From assembly GCF_017948485.1 (NCBI RefSeq), contig NZ_JAFFSX010000012.1, positions 62,001-126,000 on the forward strand: a DNA stretch of 64,000 bases. The letters run 5' to 3'. Made by a program: the position numbers and the translations under genes. The notes under the pieces are model-generated. The model made no database searches. It was not told the DNA's origin and was given only the letters and a program-made list of their open reading frames with translations. Shown piece by piece: positions 52,386 to 60,094 of the stretch. Position 1 is the first letter of the stretch, and every line of letters starts with the position of its first letter. Source of the stretch: Streptomyces sp. GESEQ-35 (lineage in GTDB: Bacteria; Actinomycetota; Actinomycetes; Streptomycetales; Streptomycetaceae).

Positions 52386-52988
52386 ATGGCGCTACGTATT
52401 CCCAAGGCAGAGCTTCCCGCGGAGCTGAAGGAGAGCATGATCAAGCAGTTCGGTGCGGTGCCCGAACCCTTCGAGGTGACGGCGCACAACATGAAGGTCG
52501 CCCAGGACTCCTCGGAGTTCGGGGGCAGGGTGAACGCGTGGGACGGGGCCGACGAGGGCCTCAAGACGTTCGCGCACATGGCGGTCGCGGCCCAGGTCGG
52601 CTGTGGCTGGTGCCTTGACATCAACTACTTCCAGGCGCTGAACAAGAACCTGGATCTGACCAAGGCGAGCCAGGTGCCGCGCTGGCGGGAGTCGGAGGTG
52701 TTCACGCCGCTGGAGCGGGACGTCCTGGAGTACGCCGAGGCCATGACGAACACGCCGCCGACCGTCACCGACGAGCTGTACGCGGGCCTGCTCGACCGGC
52801 TCGGCCCGGCGGCGATGGTCGAGCTCACCGCGTCCATCGGTTTCGCCAACCTGTCGACCAGGAACAACTCGGCGCACGGGATCACGTCGCAGGGCTTCTC
52901 CGACGCGTGCGAGCTTCCGCTGGCCGCGCGTCCCGAGAAGCGTCCCGGGAAGCGGCCCGAGACGTCCGGGATGGCGTCGACCGTATGA
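52386..52988 (+). CDS. carboxymuconolactone decarboxylase-family protein
   Basis: Encodes 200 residues from ATG at 52386 (GGGAG site). The AhpD/CMD fold is marked by FAHMAVAAQVGCGWCLDINYFQALNK with a CxxC pair (CGWC) and a following His-poor helix. Such proteins are often redox-active peroxidase-like enzymes. The stop overlaps the start of an ECF41-type sigma factor (ATGA). CMD genes are the commonest partners of ECF41 sigma factors, so this is the likely regulated gene. Confidence 0.9.
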   Translation: MALRIPKAELPAELKESMIKQFGAVPEPFEVTAHNMKVAQDSSEFGGRVNAWDGADEGLKTFAHMAVAAQVGCGWCLDINYFQALNKNLDLTKASQVPRWRESEVFTPLERDVLEYAEAMTNTPPTVTDELYAGLLDRLGPAAMVELTASIGFANLSTRNNSAHGITSQGFSDACELPLAARPEKRPGKRPETSGMASTV

Positions 52989-53854
52989 CCGAGGATCCCT
53001 TCGTCGCCCACCGCAGCCTGCTGTTCACCGTCGCCTACGAGATGCTCGGGTCGGCGGCCGACGCGGAGGACGTGCTCCAGGAGTCCTGGCTGCGGTGGGC
53101 CGACGTCGACCGGGCACAGGTGCGTGACCCGCGCGCGTACCTCGTCAGGATCGTCACCCGGCAGGCGCTCAACCGCCTGCGCACGCTGTCGCGCAGCCGC
53201 GAGGAGTACGTCGGCGAGTGGCTGCCGGAGCCCCTGCTGACCAGCCCCGATGTCGCCGACGACGTCGAACTCGCGGAGAGCGTCTCGATCGCGATGCTGA
53301 CCGTGCTGGAAACGCTCGGACCGACCGAGCGGGCGGTGTTCGTGCTCCGCGAGGTCTTCGACGTGCCGTACGGCGAGATCGCCGAGGCCGTCGGGAAGAC
53401 CGCCGCCGCGGTGCGGCAGATCGCCCGGCGCGCCCGTGAGCATGTGGCGGCCCGGCAGCCGCGGGTGCGGGTGAGCCGGTCGGAGCAGCAGGCCGTGGTG
53501 GATCGGTTCCTGGCCGCGCTGCGCACCGGGCAGCTCCGGGAACTGATGGAGATCATGGCGCCGGACGTCGTCCTGATCACCGACGGCGGCGGGGTCGTGG
53601 CGGCCGCGCTCGCTCCGATCCACGGTGCCGGGGTGATCGCCCAGCTGCTCGCCCGGGCGAAGAGCCGGGTGGTGGCCGGCTTCGAGACGACACCGGTCTG
53701 GCTCAACGGCGCCCCCGCGGGCCGCCTCGACTTCGACGGCGAGCCCTCCGCGGTGAGCCTCACGGTGGAAGACGGCCGGATCACGCGGATCTACGTGGTG
53801 CGCAACCCGCGGAAGCTGACGCGGCTGGATCAACCGGCCGAACTCGCCAGGTGA
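52985..53854 (+). CDS. ECF41-group sigma factor
   Basis: Encodes 289 residues. Region 2: FVAHRSLLFTVAYEMLGSAADAEDVLQESWLRW; region 4: LGPTERAVFVLREVFDVPYGEIAEAVGKTAAAVRQIARRA. A SnoaL-like C-terminal domain (about 170-289) carries DGGGVVAAALAPIHGAG and NGAPAG, matching the motifs that modulate activity in ECF41 factors. No anti-sigma gene is present, as expected for the group. It overlaps the CMD gene by four bases. Confidence 0.92.
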   Translation: MTEDPFVAHRSLLFTVAYEMLGSAADAEDVLQESWLRWADVDRAQVRDPRAYLVRIVTRQALNRLRTLSRSREEYVGEWLPEPLLTSPDVADDVELAESVSIAMLTVLETLGPTERAVFVLREVFDVPYGEIAEAVGKTAAAVRQIARRAREHVAARQPRVRVSRSEQQAVVDRFLAALRTGQLRELMEIMAPDVVLITDGGGVVAAALAPIHGAGVIAQLLARAKSRVVAGFETTPVWLNGAPAGRLDFDGEPSAVSLTVEDGRITRIYVVRNPRKLTRLDQPAELAR

Positions 53855-53878
53855 TCCCGCTGCCGCACCTCCGTACCG

Positions 53879-54526
53879 TTACGCCGTGTCCTGGGTCCCC
53901 GTCGCCGTGACCTCCCGTACCCACGGGGTCTCCGCGTCGACGCGGCTGCTCTTCTCGACGTCCCAGGTGCCGTAGCGCGGGTTGAGGTCGACGTTCAGTT
54001 CGTCGGAGGCCTGGGACAGGGCCGTCCAGAACGCGGGCTGGCTGGTGTCGGTGCCGAGTCTCTCGGCGAGTTTCTGGGCCTCGAGCTGGAGGCGCAGGTT
54101 CTCGTCGAGACGCTCCGGGGGGACGCCGTACTGCTGGAGCCAGGTCGTCTCCAGCGCCTCGGCGCCGCCGGCCTGTTCCTCCAGGGCGCCGCGCATCTGC
54201 TGGATCTCCTTGCGGGAGACGGTCACGCCCGCGTCCTGGGCGGCGCGGTGCAGCACCTGGTCGAGGACCATGCCGTGCAGGGTGTCGCGGGTGAGGCTGC
54301 CGGTCTTGGCGATGGCCTGCTCGTACTGGGCCTCGTCCGGTACGACCGCCCGCTGGGCCTCGCGCACCTCGCTCACCCTGTTCTCCAGCTGGGAGACGGT
54401 GATCCGCTGGCCGCCGACGACGGCTGCCGCGCCGGGATGCGCATCGTTTCCGCAGGCGGTGAGGAGAGGGGCCGCGGTGACGATCGCGGCGGAGAGGAGG
54501 AGCGCGGTGCGACGGCGGCGGTGCAA
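53879..54526 (-). CDS. SurA N-domain-like lipoprotein
   Basis: Encodes 215 residues from TTG at 54526, chosen because GGAGG lies five bases upstream and the signal peptide then has normal length. Lipobox LLTACGN (Cys about 25). The mature part resembles the SurA N-terminal chaperone region: AAVVGGQRITVSQLENRVSEVREAQ, HGMVLDQVLHRAAQDAGVTVSRKEIQQM. No parvulin isomerase domain follows. It is probably an extracytoplasmic folding factor. Confidence 0.85.
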   Translation of the reverse strand: MHRRRRTALLLSAAIVTAAPLLTACGNDAHPGAAAVVGGQRITVSQLENRVSEVREAQRAVVPDEAQYEQAIAKTGSLTRDTLHGMVLDQVLHRAAQDAGVTVSRKEIQQMRGALEEQAGGAEALETTWLQQYGVPPERLDENLRLQLEAQKLAERLGTDTSQPAFWTALSQASDELNVDLNPRYGTWDVEKSSRVDAETPWVREVTATGTQDTA

Positions 54527-54677
54527 GGAAGCCTCCCGAGGAGATTGTGCGGCGGTGCACAAAGTCTTGCGGTGATCGATGTTAGGCAGTGGCCAAGCTC
54601 TGGCCAACCCATTCGACCAACGATTCACCAGGACTTCGGGCACCGGCGTACATATCGGGTGCGCCCGAACGCCGATG

Positions 54678-56204
54678 TCAGCCCCGTACCTGTCCCAGCC
54701 ATTGCAGTGTCCGGCGGATGTCCATCGCGAGCGGGTGGCCGGGGCCGTTCAGTCGCTCCACGTCGAGCACCAGCCGGGCGAGTGTGTCGTGGGCGGCGGG
54801 GCGGTCGCCGAGGGCGAGGAGGAGGTGGCCGATGCGGCGGCGCACGTCGTGGGAGAGCCGGGGGTCGCCGGCGACGTACTGGTTCTCGTAGTACGGCAGC
54901 AGTGCGCGGTACTCCGCGAGCGCCGCCGCCGGTTGGCCGAGCTGTTCGAGGCACTGGGCGGCTTCGTAGCGGAAGCGCAGGGACTGCGGGTCGGACTGGC
55001 CGGCCTCGGCGGCGCGTTCGTCGGCGAGGAGGCGCAGTTCGGGCAGCGCACGCCGGTACTGGCCGTCGTCCATGAGCGTGGCCGCGTACTGCTTGCGCAG
55101 GGTGCGTACGACCGGGGAGTGCCCGCCGTGCTGTTCGGCGGCGACGGGCAGGATCGCGCCGAGGATGTCGACGGCCTGGGTGATACGGCCCTCGTCGAGG
55201 AGGCGCTTGACCTCGTCCACGGCGCCGGCGACGTCCGGTTTTTCGGCGACGGGTGTGACGGGGGCGGGCTGGGGCGCGGGCGTGCGGGCGCGGTCCGGCC
55301 AGGGGGCGTGCGGGCGCAGGAAGGGGCGGGTGGGGTCGAGGGGTGCACCGGTGGGCGTCCCTCGCGCGGGCAGGAGCAGCGCCAGGTGCTCGTACACCTC
55401 CTGCGCGGAGGCGGGCCGGTGCTGCGGGTCCTTGGCGAGCAGGCGCAGGACGAGTGCTTCGAGCGCCTCCGGCACCTCGGGGCGCAGCCGGCGCACGGGC
55501 ACCGGCGGCTCGTACAGGTGCCGGTGCAGCACGCCGAGCGCCGTCGACCCGGAGAACGGCACGTCGCCGCTGAGGAGTTCGTGCAGCAGCACCCCCATCG
55601 CGTACAGGTCGGTGTACGGGCCGACCGCGCCGCCCATCGCCTGCTCCGGGGCCATGTAGGCGGGTGAGCCGATGGGTGAACCGGTGTGGGTGAGGCGGGT
55701 GGTGTCGGTCTCCATGACGGATGCGACGCCGAGGTCGAGGACGGTGACCGTGCCGTCCTGCTTCACCATCACGTTGCGCGGCTTGAGGTCGCGGTGGACG
55801 ATCGGCACGGCGTGCACGGCGCTGAGCACGGCGCACAGTTGGGCCGCGACCGCGACGGTCCACTGCCACGGGTACGGGTCGTGCGCGGCGAGATGTGCGG
55901 CGACGTCGACTCCGTCGACGTACTGCATGACGAGGAACAGTTCGTCGCCCACGCTGCCCGCGTCGTGCACCGTGACCAGCCCGGGGTGGTCGACCTGCGC
56001 GGTCACCCGGCACTCGCGCTCGAACCGGCGGCGCAGCTCGTCGGCCTGCTCGCCGGCCACCTTGTCGGGGCGCAGCAGCTTCACCGCCACGCGCCGGTCG
56101 AGCCGTTGGTCGTAGGCCGTCCAGACCTGGCCCATGCCGCCCTGCCCGATGAGGGTGGACAGTTCATAGCGGCCGGCGACGACACGTCCTGTCGCCACGG
56201 TCAC
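54678..56204 (-). CDS. Ser/Thr protein kinase with C-terminal TPR region
   Basis: Encodes 508 residues from a GTG that overlaps the stop of the upstream membrane-protein gene. Kinase domain (residues ~12-280): Gly loop LIGQGGMGQVW, Lys in VAVKLLRPD, HRDLKPRNVMV and DLGVAS (the DFG motif reads DLG). YMAPEQ is present. The C-terminal ~190 residues contain TPR-like repeats (ALPELRLLADERAAEAG, ALAEYRALLPYYENQY, AAHDTLARLVLDVE). There is no membrane helix, so the kinase is cytosolic and may use the coupled membrane protein as anchor. Confidence 0.92.
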   Translation of the reverse strand: MTVATGRVVAGRYELSTLIGQGGMGQVWTAYDQRLDRRVAVKLLRPDKVAGEQADELRRRFERECRVTAQVDHPGLVTVHDAGSVGDELFLVMQYVDGVDVAAHLAAHDPYPWQWTVAVAAQLCAVLSAVHAVPIVHRDLKPRNVMVKQDGTVTVLDLGVASVMETDTTRLTHTGSPIGSPAYMAPEQAMGGAVGPYTDLYAMGVLLHELLSGDVPFSGSTALGVLHRHLYEPPVPVRRLRPEVPEALEALVLRLLAKDPQHRPASAQEVYEHLALLLPARGTPTGAPLDPTRPFLRPHAPWPDRARTPAPQPAPVTPVAEKPDVAGAVDEVKRLLDEGRITQAVDILGAILPVAAEQHGGHSPVVRTLRKQYAATLMDDGQYRRALPELRLLADERAAEAGQSDPQSLRFRYEAAQCLEQLGQPAAALAEYRALLPYYENQYVAGDPRLSHDVRRRIGHLLLALGDRPAAHDTLARLVLDVERLNGPGHPLAMDIRRTLQWLGQVRG

Positions 56205-56815
56205 CTTCCGCCCTCGTGGTTGCCGTCGTGCTTGCGCAGGTAGTCACTGAGCTCGTCGAGTTCGGCGCGCACCTGGTCGATACGGGCGGGGGCGGGGCGC
56301 TGCGGCGGGGTGGGTATCGGCGGCCGGTCCGTGGGGGTGGCCTGGGGCATCGGGGGCGGGTGGTGCGGGGCGGCCGGGGTCTGCGGTGCGGTGGTGGCGG
56401 TGTACGGCGCCGGCGGCCGGGGGTAGCCGTGCCCCGGTACCGGTGTCTGCCCTGCGGCGTACGCGCCGTGGCGGAGCTGGTGGAAGTGGCGTACGTCCGC
56501 CGCGATGTAGTAGGCGATCGCCCCCGTCAGCGAACCCAGCAGCAACAGGAGGCCGAGCCAGCCGCCCACGGTGTGTATCTCGTCGCCGGGCTCGGAGCCG
56601 AGCAGCACGACCACGAGGATGTCGGTGACGATCAGGGCCCCGAGCAGCAGCCAGTCGCGCAGCTTGCGCGTCACGATCGCCAGGCGCAACAGCATCACCC
56701 AGGCGAGGAAGCCGAAGCTGATGATCGAGAGCGCCACGAACACCACACGCAGGAAGATCAGCCACAGCGTCGGGGGCGGCTGCTTCACCGGCTGCGCGTA
56801 GCCGTGGCCATGCAT
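56201..56815 (-). CDS. hypothetical membrane protein coupled to Ser/Thr kinase
   Basis: Encodes 204 residues from ATG at 56815 (CAGGAG site). About four membrane segments: LWLIFLRVVFVALSIISFGFLAWVMLLRLAIV, DWLLLGALIVTDILVVVLLG, and GGWLGLLLLLGSLTGAIAYYIAADV. A cytosolic Pro/Thr-rich tail ends in a charged helix (RIDQVRAELDELSDYLRKHD). It overlaps the kinase gene, so the products are made in equal amounts. The tail threonines could be kinase substrates; this is inference. Confidence 0.82.
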   Translation of the reverse strand: MHGHGYAQPVKQPPPTLWLIFLRVVFVALSIISFGFLAWVMLLRLAIVTRKLRDWLLLGALIVTDILVVVLLGSEPGDEIHTVGGWLGLLLLLGSLTGAIAYYIAADVRHFHQLRHGAYAAGQTPVPGHGYPRPPAPYTATTAPQTPAAPHHPPPMPQATPTDRPPIPTPPQRPAPARIDQVRAELDELSDYLRKHDGNHEGGR

Positions 56816-57007
56816 GACTGCTCCTGGTGCCTGAAGTGGGCGTACGAGACCCTCCGGCATCGTCCCGCGCGGGCGCGACGTCGGTGGTGCGATTGTCGGT
56901 TCGAGCGTATAGGCCGACACGGACAAGCGGTCCCCGGTTGTACCGAACCGTTGTCGTCCTGACCACTCCGGACGCCCTCGTACGTACGCCCCCCCCCGCA
57001 CCGCCCC

Positions 57008-57751
57008 TCACACCATGTGCCGCATCCACACGTTGGGTTCGACGTACACGGCGTACCCCTGCTCCGGTTCACACCGCACGGGCACCAGTCCGCCCGGCAC
57101 CTCGATGTCGCCGGCGGTGTCGAAGGGCAGGCCCGTCCAGCTGCGCCACTGCTCCAGTGATCCGGCGACGGTCATGGACGCCGGGGCGATGGAGTCGATG
57201 ACGGCGCCGGCGCGGGCGTGGACACGCAGCCAGGGGTCGTGCGGGAGTCCGTCGGGGCGTACGCGGCGGGCGTACTCCTCGATGGGCGTGCGGGGTTCGA
57301 GGTGCTTGGCGCTGGGGCGGACCGGGGCGACGACCTCGGCGAAGCCGTGCGCGCGGGCGCCCGCGCGCATCGCGGACAGCATGCGGCCGGACACTCCGCG
57401 GCCCTGGACGTGCGGGGCGACGGTGATCGAGATGGCGCTGACGGTGTCGGGGCGTACGCCGCGGCGCAGATCGCCGAAGGCCCACACGAGCACCTCGTCC
57501 CAGCCGCGCGCCGGCAGCCGGCCGCGTCCCTCGGCGGCGAGCGCGAACGGCACGCTCTGGGCGTGCGCGACGATCTCACCCGTCTCGTCCTCGGCGAACA
57601 GCACATACTCGGGGAGTTCGGCCGCGATGCGCGGATAGTGCGCGTCGCCCACAGCGTCGTTGATCACGAACTCCGGCCAGCTGTTCGCCATCACGGCGAC
57701 CCGCTCCCGCGCCTCGGGCCGCTCGGCGAGGCTCCATACCTTCAGCTCCAT
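57008..57751 (-). CDS. GNAT-family acetyltransferase
   Basis: Encodes 247 residues from ATG at 57751. The acetyl-CoA motif reads ISITVAPHVQGRGVSGRMLSAMRAGARAHGFAEVVAPVRPSAK, typical of GNAT motif A. The N-terminal half includes EYVLFAEDETGEIVAHAQSVPF. The acceptor is unknown. It is divergent from the gene at 57819 over 67 bp. Confidence 0.85.
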   Translation of the reverse strand: MELKVWSLAERPEARERVAVMANSWPEFVINDAVGDAHYPRIAAELPEYVLFAEDETGEIVAHAQSVPFALAAEGRGRLPARGWDEVLVWAFGDLRRGVRPDTVSAISITVAPHVQGRGVSGRMLSAMRAGARAHGFAEVVAPVRPSAKHLEPRTPIEEYARRVRPDGLPHDPWLRVHARAGAVIDSIAPASMTVAGSLEQWRSWTGLPFDTAGDIEVPGGLVPVRCEPEQGYAVYVEPNVWMRHMV

Positions 57752-57818
57752 GCGGTCACCGTAGGCGCGGAACGAAAAATACCGGGATCGGTTTTTCGCG
57801 CGACCTTAAGCTCACGCC

Positions 57819-58949
57819 GTGACCGACCGAACAGCGCAGATCCTCTCGCAGCTCCCCCGTAAGAAGAACGTGACGCCGGTGAACGAGGAGGCGGACGCCC
57901 GACTCGCCGCCGGGGACGCCACCTTCGTCGGCGACCTGGGCGTCGCGCTGATGAAGGAGCACGCGGCGGACTCCGGCGTCTGGCAGTACCGCGGCGTCTT
58001 CGACCATCTACTGCAGCTGCTGGCCACGACGCCCGGCGACGGACACATCGAGCAGGCGCTGCGGCTGGTGACCGCCGCGGCGTCCGTCGTCCCGAAGCGC
58101 CATACCCGCTACGCCGCCTCTCTCCTCGCGTCCTGCAAGGAACCCGAGGAACTGGTCCGCGTCTTCGCCGGCGGGCAGGTCGGCGCTCCCGAGGAGCTGC
58201 GCGCCTGTCTCGTCCAGGAGTTGGTGCTCAGGGGCGTGGCGATCGAGGAGCTGCCGGAGGTCGCCCGGTGGGTGCGCTCCCCGCACGGGAGCCATCACCC
58301 GCTGCGCCGGCTGCCCTTGTCGCTGTCGGTCCTGGAACACGGTCCCCCGCTGCCCGGCTACAGCATCAACGGGAGCAGCGCTTCGCTGCCGTACGGCGAC
58401 CGCGGCACCCCGGTGCGCCCCCACGGTCGTACGACCGTCCCCGCGGTGACGGAGACGACATCGGAGCCGACCGCTTCGGCCATCGGCGCGGCGGCGGCCA
58501 ACTGGGCGGCGGAGTCCAACGGCCGTATCGAGGCCCGTACGTTCGAGTCGGCCGAAGCGGTCGACGCGGCTGCCGTGCCGGGTCTGCTGCGGGCAGTGGA
58601 CCTGGAGTGTCTGCGGGGAGCCGGCGCGGGCAAGGGCGTGGCCGTCTCCTCCTGGGGTCCGGGCCGGGCCTGGGAGGTGCTGTTCGCGGCGGCGTCGAGC
58701 GGCGGTGCCTACAACCACGGGGAGTTCGGGGCGTACGGCCGGCTGGCCGCGTGGCGGTCGGTGGCCGGGCTGGTGGGGGTGGCCGAGGACGCGCCGTTCG
58801 ACGTCGTGGAGCGGCGGGCGCAGGACGTTCAGTGGTACGGCTTCGGCACCGACACCCCGTGGTTCGAGAACGTCGCCTGGGACATCGCGCTGGTGGCAGT
58901 CGACGCGGGGCGCCGTGTCGCGGTGCTGGCCGCGACGGACACCGACTGA
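57819..58949 (+). CDS. uncharacterised DUF6183-like protein
   Basis: Encodes 376 residues from GTG at 57819. Residues ~20-160 are helical and HEAT-like (LLASCKEPEELVRVFAGGQ, LRACLVQELVLRGVAIEELPEVARW). A central PGYSINGSSASLPYGD motif follows, then a C-terminal alpha/beta part (AVSSWGPGRAWEVLFAAASSGGAYNHGEFGAYGRLAAWRSVAGL). I associate this pattern with the DUF6183 family but cannot confirm it. No signal peptide or catalytic motif was seen. Confidence 0.7.
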   Translation: MTDRTAQILSQLPRKKNVTPVNEEADARLAAGDATFVGDLGVALMKEHAADSGVWQYRGVFDHLLQLLATTPGDGHIEQALRLVTAAASVVPKRHTRYAASLLASCKEPEELVRVFAGGQVGAPEELRACLVQELVLRGVAIEELPEVARWVRSPHGSHHPLRRLPLSLSVLEHGPPLPGYSINGSSASLPYGDRGTPVRPHGRTTVPAVTETTSEPTASAIGAAAANWAAESNGRIEARTFESAEAVDAAAVPGLLRAVDLECLRGAGAGKGVAVSSWGPGRAWEVLFAAASSGGAYNHGEFGAYGRLAAWRSVAGLVGVAEDAPFDVVERRAQDVQWYGFGTDTPWFENVAWDIALVAVDAGRRVAVLAATDTD

Positions 58950-58959
58950 GCCCGGCCGG

Positions 58960-59724
58960 TCAGCCTCCGCACTGGCGCAGCATCATCTCCTTGTCGGGTG
59001 CCGTCACCGGCATCTCGTACTTCAGGGAGACCTGCGCGAAGCGGACCACGTACGCGCAGCGGATCTGCTTGCTCGGGGGGAGCCAGGACGCGGGGCCGGA
59101 GTCGCCCTTGGAGCTGTTGGAACGGCCTTCGGCCGGGATCAGGTTGAGCGGGTCGTTGGCCAGTTGCTCGCGTTTGTCCTCGGACCAGCGTGCGGCGCCC
59201 ATCTGCCAGCTGTAGGACAGCGGCACCATATGGTCGATCTGCACTTCGGTGGCCTTCTGCTTGCGCCACTCGATGGTCGTCGCGGTGTACGGCTCGTGCA
59301 GCGTCATGGAGATGACGACGCAGTCCGAGCCGGAGCGGAAACGGACGTCCTCCCCGTCCCGTTGGAGGAGGTCGTTGCGGGTGTCGCAGCCGTTGCGGGC
59401 CAGCGGCACACCGTCCGCCGAGTCCATCCAGGCGTAGCCGAACTCGTCGCGTTCGTAGCCCGTTTTCGGGCCGCGGCCCTTGGTCGCCACCTTCTCGATC
59501 AGCGTCCGCGCCTTTGCCCGGTCGGCGTCGGAGGTGAGGGGCGCGAGGCCCGGTTTCGTCCCGTCCGGGTTGTCCAGTGGGCTGGTACCGGAGCCGGAGT
59601 GCTCGTTGGAGCTCGATGGCTCGCTGTCCGCCTCGGGCAGATCGACGTTCTCGCAGCCCGCGAGCAGTAGGGCCATGCCCAGCATTACGGCGGCGGTCGC
59701 CGCCCCACCCCTGAGTTGTTTCAC
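58960..59724 (-). CDS. secreted HNH/DUF1524-type nuclease lipoprotein
   Basis: Encodes 254 residues from GTG at 59724, giving a signal peptide with lipobox LLAGCEN (Cys about 23); a longer start at 59760 is possible. After a Ser/Gly linker comes a domain with NGCDTRNDLLQRDGE, EVQIDHMVPLSYSWQMGA and NDPLNLIPAEGRSNSSKGDSGPASW, the DH...N pattern of HNH and GmrSD C-terminal (DUF1524) nucleases. An extracellular nuclease role is likely; the real substrate is unknown. Confidence 0.85.
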   Translation of the reverse strand: MKQLRGGAATAAVMLGMALLLAGCENVDLPEADSEPSSSNEHSGSGTSPLDNPDGTKPGLAPLTSDADRAKARTLIEKVATKGRGPKTGYERDEFGYAWMDSADGVPLARNGCDTRNDLLQRDGEDVRFRSGSDCVVISMTLHEPYTATTIEWRKQKATEVQIDHMVPLSYSWQMGAARWSEDKREQLANDPLNLIPAEGRSNSSKGDSGPASWLPPSKQIRCAYVVRFAQVSLKYEMPVTAPDKEMMLRQCGG

Positions 59725-59834
59725 GTTGTCCCACGGTAGCGGCCTAGAGGTCCAGACCATATAGGGCTTTAATGCGCATTTCGAACACGTCGGGCGTATC
59801 GTCGGTGCTGAGTCACCTCCGGAAGGAGATCTGG

Positions 59835-60020
59835 ATGGGCATCTTCGACAGGTTCAAGAGCAACAAGGCGGCGCAGGAGAAAACCAAGGGCATGTCCGAC
59901 GCCGCGGAAAAGAAGGTCAACGAGAAGACGGGCAACAAGTACGAGAGCCAGGTCGACCAGGCGCAGCAGAAGGCAGAGGGCGCCATGGGCATGGACCGGG
60001 ACAGGCCCGAACAGCCGTAA
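59835..60020 (+). CDS. small MT0933-type antitoxin-like protein
   Basis: Encodes 61 residues from ATG at 59835 (AAGGAG, six-base spacing). Highly charged and helical: MGIFDRFKSNKAAQEKTKG, then KKVNEKTGNKYESQVDQAQQKAEG. This matches the Mycobacterium MT0933 antitoxin-like family. No adjacent toxin gene is present, and many Streptomyces members are orphans, so the toxin-antitoxin role is doubtful. Confidence 0.8.
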   Translation: MGIFDRFKSNKAAQEKTKGMSDAAEKKVNEKTGNKYESQVDQAQQKAEGAMGMDRDRPEQP

Positions 60021-60042
60021 GGCCACCAGACTCACGGAGGAG

Positions 60043-60074
60043 GCCGTCCGCGGAGACTCACCCCCGCGGACGGC
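60043..60074. terminator. terminator between convergent genes
   Basis: Perfect 11-bp arms GCCGTCCGCGG / CCGCGGACGGC enclose a 10-base loop between the small antitoxin-like gene and mfd. Confidence 0.75.
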
Positions 60075-60094
60075 TTCACCTGCTCCTTGGGGCC

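Noticed and set aside
59835..60020. Toxin-antitoxin locus
   Set aside because: Only the antitoxin-like gene is present; neighbours are an HNH lipoprotein and mfd, neither a recognised toxin partner of this family.
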